Positions 9,591 to 20,966 of a stretch of DNA of 64,000 nt are shown here, one piece after another. The notes beneath the pieces were generated by a model. The model made no database searches, was not told where the DNA came from, and was given only the letters and a program-made list of their open reading frames with translations. Source of the stretch: Amorphophallus konjac (Eukaryota > Streptophyta > Magnoliopsida > Alismatales > Araceae); contig CM040118.1 in NCBI GenBank assembly GCA_022559845.1, positions 158,058,331-158,122,330 of the forward strand, read 5' to 3'. How positions within the stretch are numbered: position 1 is the first letter of the stretch; the number at the start of each line of letters is the position of its first letter. A program made the position numbers and the translations under genes.

Positions 9591-11932
9591 GTTCGGGCCT
9601 CTCTCCATAAAGGCCCAATTATCCTTTTTGTGCTTTCTATTTGAGTCATTTGATGTAATTTTCATTTTCTTGAGTCATGTCCCTAGGTCTTGTGTTTATT
9701 TTCCTAAGTTTGAGTGTCATTATGTTGTTTAGTTAGCTATTGGGCCCATTTCATTGGGCTTGGCCCAAGAGCCCCCCCTACCCCCTCGGTTATTTATCAT
9801 TGAGTCTTTTGTCAGGGTCTTACTGTAAAATGTGGGTTGCCTATATATAGGGCCCCATTCCCTTCATTTGGAACTAATGAATGAATGAATCAATACAAAT
9901 ATTTCCAATTGAGTGTTCAACTTAGTTCTAATGGAGTGATTCCACTATTGGGTGAGAAGCACTAGGGGAGAGATTCCCCACCCCACCTCCCTCTCTCTCT
10001 CTCCCCCTCTTTCTCTCTCCTTCGTTCGCCCCTCCCTATCTCTCCTCCACTTCCCAACCACCTCCACCCTCCCACCTACCCCATTAAAGCCCCTCCACTT
10101 CCCACCACCCTCTTTACTCCTCCCACCTAGTTCCAAGGGTGAACTCTCCAATCACCACTCCACCCTCCAACCCCCAACCACCCCACCTCTTTCCAATACC
10201 CCTTTCCTTCTTCCCCATGCAACCTTCCACCTCCCAAGGCCCATTCCAAATTTGAAAACACTTCCCTCCATGGGCTTTGGCCGCCCCTCCCTCCTCCCCT
10301 TGGATTAGGTTCGCCCCTCTCCTTCCCTCCACCCTCCTCCACCCACTTCAACCTCCACCCTCCACTCACCCTTCCCTTTGGCTGAACCAGAACACCCCCT
10401 TGTGCCACCCCCTTCTCCAGCCCCTCCACTATCCTTAGCCACCCTCCACAACTCCCCTCCATCTCCATCCACCCCTCAACCATCTCCCCTTAACCATATG
10501 CCTCCTTCTCCTTCTTCTTCCCTAGTCATTGGAAGCTAGACCTAGGTTGCTGCTTGCAGTCCAGAGGTTACAGGTGAACTAGTAACTTGCAGCGGCCACC
10601 ATGACTTCCTCCGGATGATTTTGATGACCCAAGAGCTATCGTTGGAAGCGTCTACCGGTCTCCTTCGCAACGGCGGCAGTTTCGTCCCCATCCAAGCTCC
10701 GAGCTACCCGGGAGATCCGTTCCCCCACCACTGTGCAGTGTTACCCCTGCTGAAGACCTGAACCTGAGTAGAAGCTCTGCCACGACAAACCTCAGAAGAA
10801 TCAGTTCGAGAGCTCTTCTGCAAAGTTCTTTACCGCCCTGTCTACTTTCATAACCAAGAAACGTAACTTCAATCGGCGATCGTGATCCAGAGTTATCATT
10901 TTTCTCCCTCCGCTACGCGGTTCTGCTACCCACAGTCTGCACCGATCGGTCATCATTGTTCAGAGTTCCCTGATCTTCTCTGGCATCGTTTGGCTTCCCC
11001 GTCAGTTTTTCTCCGAAGAACACTCGTCCACGGTTCCAACGACTCTAACAGTGCTTGATTCAGAGTTCGGGAGCTGTCGAGGCATCCTCTGCAACCTACT
11101 ATTGGAAACCAGGAGCTGCCAGTCCGAGAGTCTGCCTCCCTGTTCGGGCCTCCACCCAGACCAGCACCGGCGACAGAATAAATTAACAAAATTTGCACGA
11201 CTTCCCCTGCCTCCTAAGAGAATTTCCCAGGTAGTTTCACCCCCAAAAAAATTTGGTAGCAGCTGCAGCAGTCAACTCTTCAATCACCTGTCAGCACCCA
11301 CAGAACCGGGCAGAATCGGCAACCTCCCGTCTTCGGTGTTCCTTTCTCCAATTCCCCTCCCCGCTTGGCCGGCTGAAGGCCCCTCCCTACGTGGAGGTAG
11401 TTTTTGTTGTAATATCCATTAACCCCCACCCCAAGGTCCCCCTCCTGCGAGAGGAGTAGTGTTGTAATTGGATTGAGCAGGTCAAGCTACACCGCCGCAG
11501 CGTGTGGGGATCCACTCGCCTCCCCGCTCGCCCTCGTCTCCAAGCGGGACCGGTTTCTTCAAACCGGTCGAGTAAGTGCTCAAACCTCACTCCCTTTAGT
11601 GCTTGTCTTTTAATATTAGTTCATAGTTCCGCTGGCTGTGAGAGTGAGAGCTTGATCCTCAAGCCCCGTTGTCTTGAGTGATCACCATGGGAAGAGAGTA
11701 ACCGGTGCCATTGGCACTTTGTCGGCCCCATTGAATTGGGCATCCACATCCATTGGGAATCAAATCTTGGCCTTGCTGGCCCTCTACCAGCAAGGGTCCA
11801 ACCTCTCAACCTCACCTTGGCATTGCCAAGTTACCCCGGGACTTGGGTGAGCGACGGGAGAGCGGTGGCCCAAATTGGCCCTTTTGATTGTGAATGTGCT
11901 TGCTTGTCTAAGTCCTAGGGTGTATCACATCA
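9527..11932 (+). repeat. Element B 3' LTR
   Basis: Length 2406 bp, aligned end to end with 4685-7091. The first 64 bases encode the C-terminus of the ORF (ending at 9590). It contains the TATA box at 9841-9850 and the same pyrimidine-rich block. It ends ATCA and is followed by CCCTG. Confidence 0.9.
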
Positions 11933-11937
11933 CCCTG

Positions 11938-12515
11938 GGCTTTACTTCATCGGAGGACTTTTTCTGGCAGTATTTAGAGATGTTGCGCCAGGTTGTGGAG
12001 TCTCAGCCGACACTATCTTACCCCCAGTTGAAGAGGTGGCCGGGCGACTGACGATCGGGCTGCAGGCATTAGGCTGTCCTTTGGACACCTGGACCCAGCG
12101 GGTGCTGTTCCTGCTAAAATTTGTGAACCGCCGGGACTTTCTTGGGAGGGTGATGAACGATCGGCTAGCGGCCCTCAAGCTACAGAAAGCTGACTGTCAG
12201 GCGGAGCTGACGTCTCTGACCTCTGATCTTCAGAAGAGCAAGGCCTATGTTGAAACTTCAGCTGCTCGGGCACATATTCTACGTAGTCGACAAGAAGAAC
12301 TCCGGGCTGAATTGGCTACTATTGAAGCTTAGATACCACGGCTGGAGGCTGCAGAAGTCCAAGGCATTGAGGAGACTTCTTTACTAGAGGGCCGAGTCAC
12401 ATCCCTAGAGACTGAGGTGACTCGCGTTCAGGAGGAAGAAATGCTACTCCGTGAACATGGAGCGGCCCCACATGTTGGGCTCATTGACTTTACAGATATT
12501 TTCAGGCGGTCTTAG
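11938..12515 (+). pseudogene. Antisense PMD-associated ORF of Tat-A, C-terminal coiled-coil part
   Basis: Continues the frame broken at 4684. The first ~38 codons (TSSEDFFWQYLEMLRQ) match the Tat-B ORF segment SSSDFVWQFLGTLQQ near 29680. A frame change near 12036 leads into a Leu/Glu/Ala-rich coiled coil (KADCQAELTSLTSDLQKSKA) and on to a C-terminus ending DIFRR; Tat-B also ends DIFRR at 30230. A TAG at 12330 interrupts the frame where CAG would fit. The frame change may be an indel or an unrecognised intron. Function unknown; the coiled coil suggests self-association. Confidence 0.6.
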
Positions 12516-12975
12516 CTGATCTGCCTTTGTAATTCGTCCCCTCCGAAGGGCCCCTTTTGTATTCATTCCCCTCCTTTTTGCAATGAAATACAAGTTTCCT
12601 TTACTGTTTTAGGTGTCCACCTTTGCACTTGTATTCTATCATATCTTGTGGCAACTTTGGTGACCTGCTTGGAAGTATAGCCATATCTGCGCCGCAGGAG
12701 AGCGACCACCCTTTCAAGGAAAGGATGGGGGCCTCGCTCCACCGCGTGCCGGGGTTCCAGAGGTTGCCAGATTGGTGCAGATGTAAGTCTTACCGACAAG
12801 AAATGTTGAAGATACGACTGCTGGCTGATGAGAGGTCCATCCGAGATAGGCTTTATTACCGGTGGGACAACTGCTGGGAGTGCCACTCAGAGGCATAGCA
12901 TATACTTTATAGTAATCACATTACTGACCCAAGCGCCCTTTCGGGTTTTTGCTCACGCCCGATTTGGGGAAATAC
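12516..12975. other. Tat-A spacer between antisense ORF and tandem array
   Basis: No gene seen. Contains an AATGAAATACAAG stretch near 12580 that could serve as a poly(A) signal region for the antisense ORF, and one copy of the GCGCCCTTTCGGGTTTT motif at about 12931. The region holding GGAGAGCG and CTCGCTCCACCGCG at about 12695-12745 has a counterpart in Tat-B at 30445-30510. Confidence 0.5.
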
Positions 12976-14370
12976 TGGCCGACCTTGTCGATGTTGACAA
13001 GGGTCGAAAAGGTTGTTGGTCTTGCCAATGGTGGCAAAGACCGAAAAGGGTAGCGACCGATCTTGCCGATAGTGACAAGGGTCGAAAAGGTAGACGGTCT
13101 TGCCGATGGTGACAAGGATCAGAAAGGGTAGACGGTCTTGCCGATGGTGACAAGGACCGCAAAGGGTGGCGACCGATCTTGCCGATGGTGACAAGGGTCG
13201 AAAAGGTAGACGGTCCTGCCGATGGTGACAAGGACCGCAAAAGGTAGATGGTCTTGCCGATGGTGACAAGGACCGTAAAGGGTAGCGACCGATCTTGCCG
13301 ATGGTGACAAGGGTCGAAAAGGTAGATGGTTCTACCGATGGTGACAAGGACCGCAAAGGGTAGACTGTCTTGCCGATGGTGACAAGGACCGTAAAGGGTA
13401 GCGACCGATCTTGCCGATGGTGACAAGGACCGCAAGGGTGGCGACCGATCTTGCTGATGGTGACAAGGGTCGAAAAGATAGACGGTCTTGCCGATAGTGA
13501 CAAGGACCGGAAAGGGTAGCGACCGATCTTGCCGATGGTGACAAGGGTTGAAAAGGTAGACGGTCTTGCCGATGGTGACAAGGACCGAAAAGGGTAGACG
13601 GTCTTGCCGATGGTGACAAGGACCGGAAAGGGTAGCGACCGATCTTGCCGATGGTGAGAAGGGTCGAAAAGATAGACGGTCTTGCCGATGGTGACAAGGA
13701 CCGAAAAGGGTAGACGGTCTTGCTGATGGTGACAAGGACCGGAAAGGGTAGCGACCGATCTTACCGATGGTGACAAGGGTCGAAAAGGTAGACGGTCTTG
13801 CCGATGGTGACAAGGACCGAAAAGGGTAGACGGTCTTGTCGATGGTGACAAGGACCACAAAGGGTGGCGACCGATCTTGCCGATGGTGACAAGGGTCAAA
13901 AAGATATACGGTCTTGCCGATGGTGACAAGGACCGAAAAGGGTAGATGGTCTTGTCGATGATGACAAGGACCGGAAAGGGTAGCGATCGATCTTGCCAAT
14001 GGTGACAAGGGTCGAAAAGGTAGACGATCTTGCCGATAGTGACAAGGACCGAAAAGGGTAGACGATCTTGCCGATGGTGATAAGGACCAGAAAGGGTAGC
14101 AACCGATCTTGCCGATGGTGACAAGGGTCGAAAAGATAGACGGTCTTGCCGATGGTGACAAGGACCGAAAAGGGTAGACGGTCTTGCCGATGGTGACAAG
14201 GACCAAAAAGGGTAGCGACCAATCTTGCCGATGGTGACAAGGGTCGAAAAGGTAGACGGTCTTGCCGATGGTGACAAGGACCGAAAAGGGTAGACGATCT
14301 TGCCGATCGTGACAAGGACCGGAAAGGGTAGCGACCGATCTTGCCGATGGTGACAACGGTCGAAAAGGTT
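12976..14370. repeat. Tandem array of ~38-40 bp monomers in Tat-A
   Basis: More than 30 copies of a monomer with core CTTGCCGATGGTGACAAGG. Two variants alternate: one preceded by GGTAGACGGT and followed by GACCG, the other preceded by GGTAGCGACCGAT and followed by GGTCGAAAA. Neighbouring copies are very similar. In Tat lineage elements the region between pol and the 3' LTR is known to grow such arrays. Two minus-strand frames stay open through about 1.4 kb because the repeat lacks stops; I do not call them genes. Confidence 0.9.
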
Positions 14371-14489
14371 GTTTGGGATGGAATGACGAACGAGGATAAC
14401 CCCGTTACTACATCATCTTTTCATTTCATCATCATTTTTTTATCATCATTTTTTTTCTATTCATTCATTTCATCATCATTTTTTTTAAA

Positions 14490-14700
14490 AACCACATTAC
14501 CGACTCAAGCGCCCTTTCGGGTTTTCGCCGGAGTCAGCCCCCTTTTGCTTTTGCCCACGCGCCCTTTCAGGTTTTCATGTGGCGGGGTACTTGATTTTTC
14601 CTGCAACGCCCTTTCGGGTTTTCGCCACAGCCGGGTTATAGCCATTTTTGCCCTTGTCCCCATTTAGGAATAAAGCCGGCGGGGTATCTATATTTTTAAC
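14490..14700. repeat. Triple GCGCCCTTTCGGGTTTT motif block (Tat-A)
   Basis: Three copies of (A/G)CGCCCTTTC(G/A)GGTTTTC occur about 50 bp apart (near 14508, 14559 and 14608), joined by the words TTTTGCTTTTGCCC and GGCGGGGTA. The same block recurs in Tat-B at 31250-31365, and with two copies at 50220-50285. No coding potential. Confidence 0.7.
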
Positions 14701-14769
14701 CCCATTTCTGTTTCTTTTCTCTCTTTTTTTTTAATTCCCCGGCGGATCCGGAACACAGGAGAGCTTGTT

Positions 14770-15088
14770 TGCTAGGACGTCGACCGGCCTTGTCGATGAT
14801 GACAAGGGTCGGATCCTGGTTTGGTTCGTCGACATTGGTTAAATGCCGAAGCAAAGGCTATATGGTTCTTGACCGGGACGAAAGGTCCAAGCCAAGGGAC
14901 AGAGGTCGACCTACCTCACTGATGATGACAAGGGTCGAACCTGGGTTTGTTCATCGATGTGGGTTACACGCTGAAGCAAAGGGTATATTCATTCACAAGG
15001 ACGAAAGGTCCAAGTTAAGGGTAGAGGTCGACCTATCTCGCCGATGATGACGAGGGTCGAATCCTGGGTTTGTTCATCGACATGGGTT
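14770..15088. repeat. ~120-bp tandem repeats of Tat-A, left part
   Basis: Units begin around a GCCGATGATGACGAGGGTCG-type core at 14792, 14917 and 15038. Each also carries GAAGCAAAG and GGACGAAAGGTCCAAG. The array is split by the solo LTR and resumes at 18660. It shares the GATGGTGACAAGG-like core with the shorter monomer array, so the two arrays may be related. Confidence 0.75.
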
Positions 15089-18000
15089 TGTGGAACGTGG
15101 ATTTTATTTTATTTCATTATATTATTTATTTTTATTTGGATTTTCGATTTATTGATTTATTAGGCGTGCCAGTCACGTGTGTGACGATTTTATTGTGCGC
15201 TCGATCTGACTTGGTCAGTCGATTGTGAAGTCCGAGTCGGGACCAGAAGTCCGTCATACCATAAAGGCTATGACGTTAATTACGCCCTTCCAAGGAAGGA
15301 CAACTCTTGATTAAACGCCAAAATAAGAGGCCTCGAGAGGCAATAATAAAAAGGATATTCTTTTTATGAGCGCAGTTTGAATTTCATACCAGAGCCAGGA
15401 AGGCGGGCAAGATAATAACATCGATTGTAGAAACAGACGATATCGCTGAATCGACGGCTCGAAAAACAATCAGACTCAGGGGAAAGGTAAAACAGAGGAT
15501 ATCAATCATGGACAGGATCAGCCGCGATCATGACGGAGGTTTAAAGCCTCGGTTAACATTTCGGCGGCACTTCCCCATGGTCTGGATCATGCCCAGAGGG
15601 AAATAGGCTATCACCCACGGAGTGCCGGGGTGAAAGCCGAAAGAAAGAGAGAGGTCGGGCCTCTCCACGTTACACACGTATGCCGTAAGGCAATGTTTGA
15701 TTCTTCCCTCACAGGAGCTGGTGGCACTCATGCATTGGCATGGCTCACCGGAGCTAAGAGGGAGGCGCGACGTTGTGACTTCGACACGAATCGATGGAAC
15801 ATAAGGGAGTCTACCTCCCTTTAACTTTATCCTCGGGACACATCTGGTGATCCATGAATATCTCTGTGTAGGTTAGCTCTGGGCATTTGGGCTCACAGGG
15901 TGGCAACTTAGGCTCTCGGCATGACCACAGATGGGAGGCTAAGGCTCCCGGCGTGAGTAGCAAGAAGATGGAGGTTCTCGGCGTAGCCAAAGGGAAGAAT
16001 CCAGGAAGCTCCCGGCGCCGACTTCCCAGCGCGTTGAAGATTCTCCAAGGGGGTTATCGGCGTAGGCTAAAGGGGGAAGAGGAGATCTCGGCCTGGGGGT
16101 TCCCGGCGCGCTGAAGGCCACGCCGGGAGCTGGTGGCGCCGAGAGGTAGCTGGCCGAGAAGGGGTGTTTGGGCGCCGTGGGGGGTTTAGGACTTTACGGT
16201 ACCCTGTTTTTAGGATTTTGAGAGTTTTCTAGGAATTATATCAGAGTAGATTGGCTCTGGAGACTAGAGATGGGGTTCAACTGGTTTTAGTTGTATATGC
16301 TTCAAAGGAGGCCGAGAATTGAGAGGGATTGGAGGGGAAGAGCCCCACACAGAGGTCCTTTTCACCATCACCATACGGAGCCCAGAGGACAGCTTCAGTA
16401 TTATTTTTCATCGGCTGGGAGGATTTCAGCAGCACCTCCCCCGTACCTAGTGTATGCCAGGGAGTAATAGATGATCACCCACAGAGTGCCGGGATGAAAG
16501 CCAGAATAAGGGGGGTATGGGACCCCTAGCCCGTGTATGTGATCACAGCACCAACTTAATATCCCTTTAAGGCCATTGAAACTTATGCAGTGGCAGAGTT
16601 TCTCTGGCTCGTAAGGTTATGTAGGGGAGTTATCCCCAATGATGTTTATCCCTTAGGCACATATGATGATCTAGAGTATCCTTCGACAAGATGCAAGGCT
16701 TGGTTGATCGGACTTCAGAGGGCATCTATGTGGTTCCTTGGCCTGTAGCAGGAAGGCTTTCCTCCGGGGTTCAAGGAATGGAGGATTCACAACGTAAAGC
16801 AGGGGTGGCAGGAAGCATGGTTCCCGGCGTGGGTTTTATTGGCCAAGGGGGAATGCTCTCGGCGCAAGGGTTCTCGACGCGGTAATGACCGCGCCGGGAA
16901 CCCGGCGCTGGGAGGCCCCCGGGCCGGGAAGGCTGTATTGAGATAGGCTTTATTTGCCTTGCCGAAGGGGCTAAAGCAAGGGGGATCTCTCGGCAGAGTA
17001 GTTCTCGGTGGGGAAATGGCCACGTCGGGAAGGGGCTAAAAGGGGTTTCTGACTTGGCTGCGATACTCTGCTCAGGAGATTTCTGGGATTTCTGGCTCGA
17101 ATTGAGTCAAGATCTGGACCGCAGAAGGGGTTTACGCGGGGGTTAGCATTAGTCGAAGGGCAAATCATCCATTATCGAATCCTCATGGGACGTATGGCAT
17201 TTTCTATACTCACCTGCTGCTCAGACGGTCAAGAGATTGATGTCTCTGACCCTGAACGAGATGGGAGCTCGACAGACATCTGTGATATCCGGGGAAACCA
17301 TGATTCGAGGGGGAGGAAAAGGAGGGACACAGCCTAATAACCCACCGGATGAGGGTTGAGACTCCGTCTTCGTCTTCCACCAGAGGACATGCTAGGGAGG
17401 GGAGGTCGAAATATGGATCGGAAAGCTATAACATCTAGGCAAAACGACATTCAGAAGAACAGCCGATGCAAGAAGGGGAGAAATACAGTAGATATTTCAA
17501 TCGATCGAATGCCCAAACGAGCCATGTTCATCTTTCATATTATTGCATCATCCCAAGCCTGTACAGATCGTAGAAGGTAAACGAAAGACAGAGAGATGGA
17601 AATCGAGACCGGAATCCTCCGGCTACATTGATACATCGAGAAAGCCTCGCCAGATTACATCAGAAAAAGAAAATAAAAAGAGGAAAGCATGGGGGGAGGG
17701 CGGAGCATTGACTCTTCTCCCTCCCCGGGCTACCCACCTGAGTCTCCCTTTCTTCCTCTTCTCTAAGCTTCTTCTTTCTTTCCCTCTCGGTCTCTCTTAT
17801 GGCTCTTTTTTTTTATCTGGTTTTCGCTTCTACTGCTCCTTTTTTTCTTCCTATCTCTGACTTTTGACCGACCATCAGCCTTTCCAAGGGAAGGGGCTTT
17901 ATAGCCGTCCCTCCTTGCCTTCTCGGCAGACACCTCACGGCGCGCCTCAGCTGAAGGCTTCCCGGCGCGCAGGACTCTAACCTTGTGCAGCATTTGGGCT

Positions 18001-18654
18001 TTGACAAAGTGGCTCCCGGCGCCACCATTAAAGGCCCATTTAGGTCTCTTTGACCAGGCCTTTGATAGGCCCTTCACGTACATCAGTACCCAAGAGGGTC
18101 CTCCGTTGGTGATATAGTTTGTATTGAGATCATTAGCAGGGTTTTCATCAGTCCACGGACAGGGGTTTCATCAGTATTGCCATCTGAATGATGATAAAAC
18201 CGGGCATCATTTTATCGATATCGTCACCTGAATGGTGACGAGATCGGACATCAGCTTTAGTCTGGGAAGACTTCAGCCGGGTGTATAATCTGTGGAGACG
18301 ATTCTTCTTGTGTTCTGACTTTGCAAAAGCCCTTACAATCTTCATCTGCCGGTACCGGCTTCATCTTTATCTTACATCACATCTGTCAATAAGCCGACAT
18401 CTGACTTACGCTGACATGTCATCTGTGGATTCTTGGATGAGGCAGTAACACAGCTCTTATTAAAGTGTGCTGGGAGGTCTCATTAGTCAAACGACTACTG
18501 CTTCGTTAGTGCTGCCATCTGAGTGACATCGGCACAGGACGTCAGCTCGGCCGACAAAGGCTTCAGCCGGGTAAATGGTTGACGAGCCTCATCATTGGTC
18601 TTTCACTGTGGGTATGATCTGCTTCCACCCTTGTTCATTTTCAAGGTGTCAACA
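15089..18654 (-). mobile_element. Solo LTR of a Tat-like element
   Basis: A 3566-bp segment begins TGTGGAACG, ends GTGTCAACA and is flanked by a perfect GGGTT duplication (15084-15088 and 18655-18659). It splits the ~120-bp repeats. It holds no gag or pol. It shares with the Tat-B LTR a segment around GGCGTGCCAGTCAC and a CCATACCATAAAGGCTATG word, but most of its sequence differs, so it is a related family. A minus-strand TATA (GGCTATAAAGCC, near 17897) gives its orientation: U3 to the right, U5 to the left. CTCGGCG/CCCGGCGCG words cluster at 15900-16160 and 16800-17040. Confidence 0.85.
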
Positions 18655-19018
18655 GGGTTACATGTCGAAGCAAAGGATATATTATTGACAAGGATGAAAT
18701 GTCTGAGTTAAGTGATAGAGGTCGACCGGTCTCGCCGATGATGACGAGGATCGAACACGGGTTTGTTCGTCGACATGGGCTACATGTCGAAGCAAGGGAC
18801 ATGCTCATTAACAAGGACAAAAGGTCCAAGTTATAGGATGGAGGTCGACCGATCCCGTCGATGATTACGAGGGTCGGACACAGGTTTGTTAGGGGATCAC
18901 CGGTGGGACTTCTGATGGTTATCCCTTGGGAATCTCATTGAGAGGAGGATGAAGAGAAACTTTTGTATTACCACTTTACTTACCTAAGCGCCCTTTTCGG
19001 GTTTTCGCCGAGGCCAGT
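18655..19018. mobile_element. Tat-A fragment: ~120-bp repeats resumed
   Basis: After the GGGTT duplication the repeat unit broken at 15088 continues (TTACATGTCGAAGCAAAGG; GGTCGACCGGTCTCGCCGATG). It then enters a TTACCACTTTACTTACCTAAGCG segment with one GCGCCCTTTTCGGG motif. This last part corresponds to 50202-50240 of Tat-B. It ends where Element E begins. Confidence 0.7.
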
Positions 19019-20966
19019 TGATGGAGGCATCATCCACAACTCCCTTTGGCTAGGGTCGTCTTCACACTCCGGCGTCGTTTGAGTTCGGGCCTCTCTCTAT
19101 AAAGGCCCAATTATCCTGTTTGTGCTTTCTATTTGAGTCATTTGATGTAATTTTCATTTTATTTGAGTCATGTCCCTAGGTCTCATGTTTATTTTCCTAA
19201 GTTTGTGTGTCATTAGGTTGCTATTGGGCCCAATTCATTGGGCTTAGCCCAAGAGCACCCCCCTACCCCTCGGTTATTTGTCATTGAGTCTTTTGTCAGG
19301 GTCTTATTGTAAAATGTGGGTTGCCTATATATAGGGCCCCATTTCCTTCATTTTGGACTAATGAATGATTCAAGACAAAAGATTTCCATTTGAGTGTTCA
19401 AACTTAGTTCTAGTGGAGTGAATTCTATAGTTGGGTGAGAAGCCCTAGGGGAGTGATTCCCCACCCCACCTCTCTCTCTATCCCTCTTTCTCTCTCCTAG
19501 GTTCACCCTCCTCTCTCTCTCCTCCCCTCCCAACCACCTCCAACCCCCACCTACCCCATTAAAGCCCCTCCACTTCCCATAGCCACCATTACTCCACCCC
19601 CTAGTCCCAAGGAAGAATCTTCCACATTCCAATACTATCTTCCACATCCCAACACTATCTTCCCCATTCCAACACACCCATTCCTCTTCCCCACACAACC
19701 TCCCAACTTCCAAGGCCATTTTGAATTTGAAATGACCTTCCCTCCAATTGTTTTGGCCGCCCCCCTCCATCTCCATTAGGTTAGTTCGCCCCTCTCCCCC
19801 TCCATTCTCCTCCACCCCTTGCACACCCCTACCCTCTCTCTCTAGCTGAAAACCTGTGACCTCCCCTCTTCCTCCACCTCCCCTCCACCTTTAGCACTCC
19901 TCCACACCTCCCATACCTCCCCTCCACCATTCTTCATCCACCCCTTCACCATATACCACCCCCTCTTCTTCTTTAGGGGTCATTTGAAGGCTATGTCAAA
20001 GATGCTGCTGGCAGTCCAGAAGTTGCAGGTGAATCAACAACTTGCAGCGGCCACCACAACTTCCTCCGAATGAGTTTAAAGACCCAAGAGCTATCGTTGG
20101 AAGCATCTACCAGTCTCCTTCGCAACAGAAGTGGTTTCATCTTCATCCGAGTTGTATGATGCCCGGGAGATCCATTCTCCCACAACCACACAATTCTGCC
20201 TCTGCTGAGGACCTGAGCCGGATTAGAAGCTCTGCCACGACGAACCCCGGGAGGAATCAGTCCAAGAGCTCTTCTTCAAAGTTCTTCATCGCCCAGTCTA
20301 ATTCCATAATCAAGAAACAGGACTTCATTTGGCATTCGTGATCCAGAGTTATCATTTTTCTCCCTCAGCTACGCAGATCTGCTACCCACAGTCTTCACCG
20401 ACCTGTCAGCATTGTTCAGAGCCCCCTGATCTTCTCTGGCATTTCTTGGCTTCCCTGTCAGTTTTTCTGCAAAGATGACTCATCCACGGTTCCAACGACT
20501 CTGACGGTGCTTGATTCCGAGTTTGGGAGCTGTCGGGGCACCCTCTGCAACCTACTGCTAGAATCAGAAGCTACCAGTCCGGGAGTCTGCCTCCCTGTTC
20601 GGGCCTCCATCCTGCTCAGCATCGGCATCAGAAGAAATCAACAAAAATTGGACGACTTCCCTGGCCTCCTACGAAGCTTCTCCAGGTGGTTTCGTCCCCA
20701 ACAAAAATTGTTAGCAGCTGCAGAAGTCAGATCTCCACTCAGCTGTCAGCACCCACAGAATGTGAGCAGAATCGGCAACCTCCACCTTCGGTGTTCCTTT
20801 CTCAATTTCCCCTCCCCGCTTGGCCGGCTGAAGGCCCCTCCCTGTGTGGAGGTAGTATTAGTTGTAATATACCTTAACCCCCACCCCAAGATCCCCCTCC
20901 TGTGAGAGGTGTAGTAGTGTAATCATTTGGGCAGGTCGAGCTACCCCGGTGCGGCGTGTGGAGATC
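19019..20966 (+). mobile_element. Element E: partial B-family LTR
   Basis: Begins TGATGGAGGCATCA like the B LTR and follows it through the TATA box (near 19325) and pyrimidine-rich block to GCGGCGTGTGGAGATC. There it is cut by Tat-B at 20967. About 1.95 kb of the usual 2.4 kb is present. It is more diverged from B's LTRs than they are from each other. The rest of Element E should lie beyond Tat-B, outside the window. The last five bases, AGATC, are the expected target duplication of Tat-B. Confidence 0.85.

Larger units (their letters stand above)
4685..11932 (+). mobile_element. Element B: non-autonomous chromodomain LTR retrotransposon, complete
   Basis: Two LTRs of about 2.4 kb (4685-7091 and 9527-11932) start TGAT and end ATCA. 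They are flanked by a perfect 5-bp target duplication CCCTG (4680-4684 and 11933-11937). A TGGTATCAGAGC primer site follows the 5' LTR. The internal region of only 2.4 kb holds a single open frame ending in a GPY/F module and chromodomain. There is no gag, protease, RT, RNase H or integrase catalytic core, so movement would need enzymes from another element. By eye I count six differences in the first ~165 bp of the two LTRs, so insertion is not very recent. It is inserted in Tat-A's antisense ORF. Confidence 0.9.

Noticed and set aside
12916..14356. 453- and 467-codon minus-strand ORFs (SPSARP...HHRQDR repeats)
   Set aside because: Products of the stop-free tandem monomers; two frames are open at once with no start context or domain.
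12976..14370. CRISPR-like array
   Set aside because: The repeats are contiguous with no unique spacers of constant length, and the setting is a plant retrotransposon.
14507..14524. Bacterial-style rho-independent terminator (CCC-TTTC-GGG-TTTT)
   Set aside because: A 3-bp stem is too weak and the context is eukaryotic; kept only as a conserved motif.
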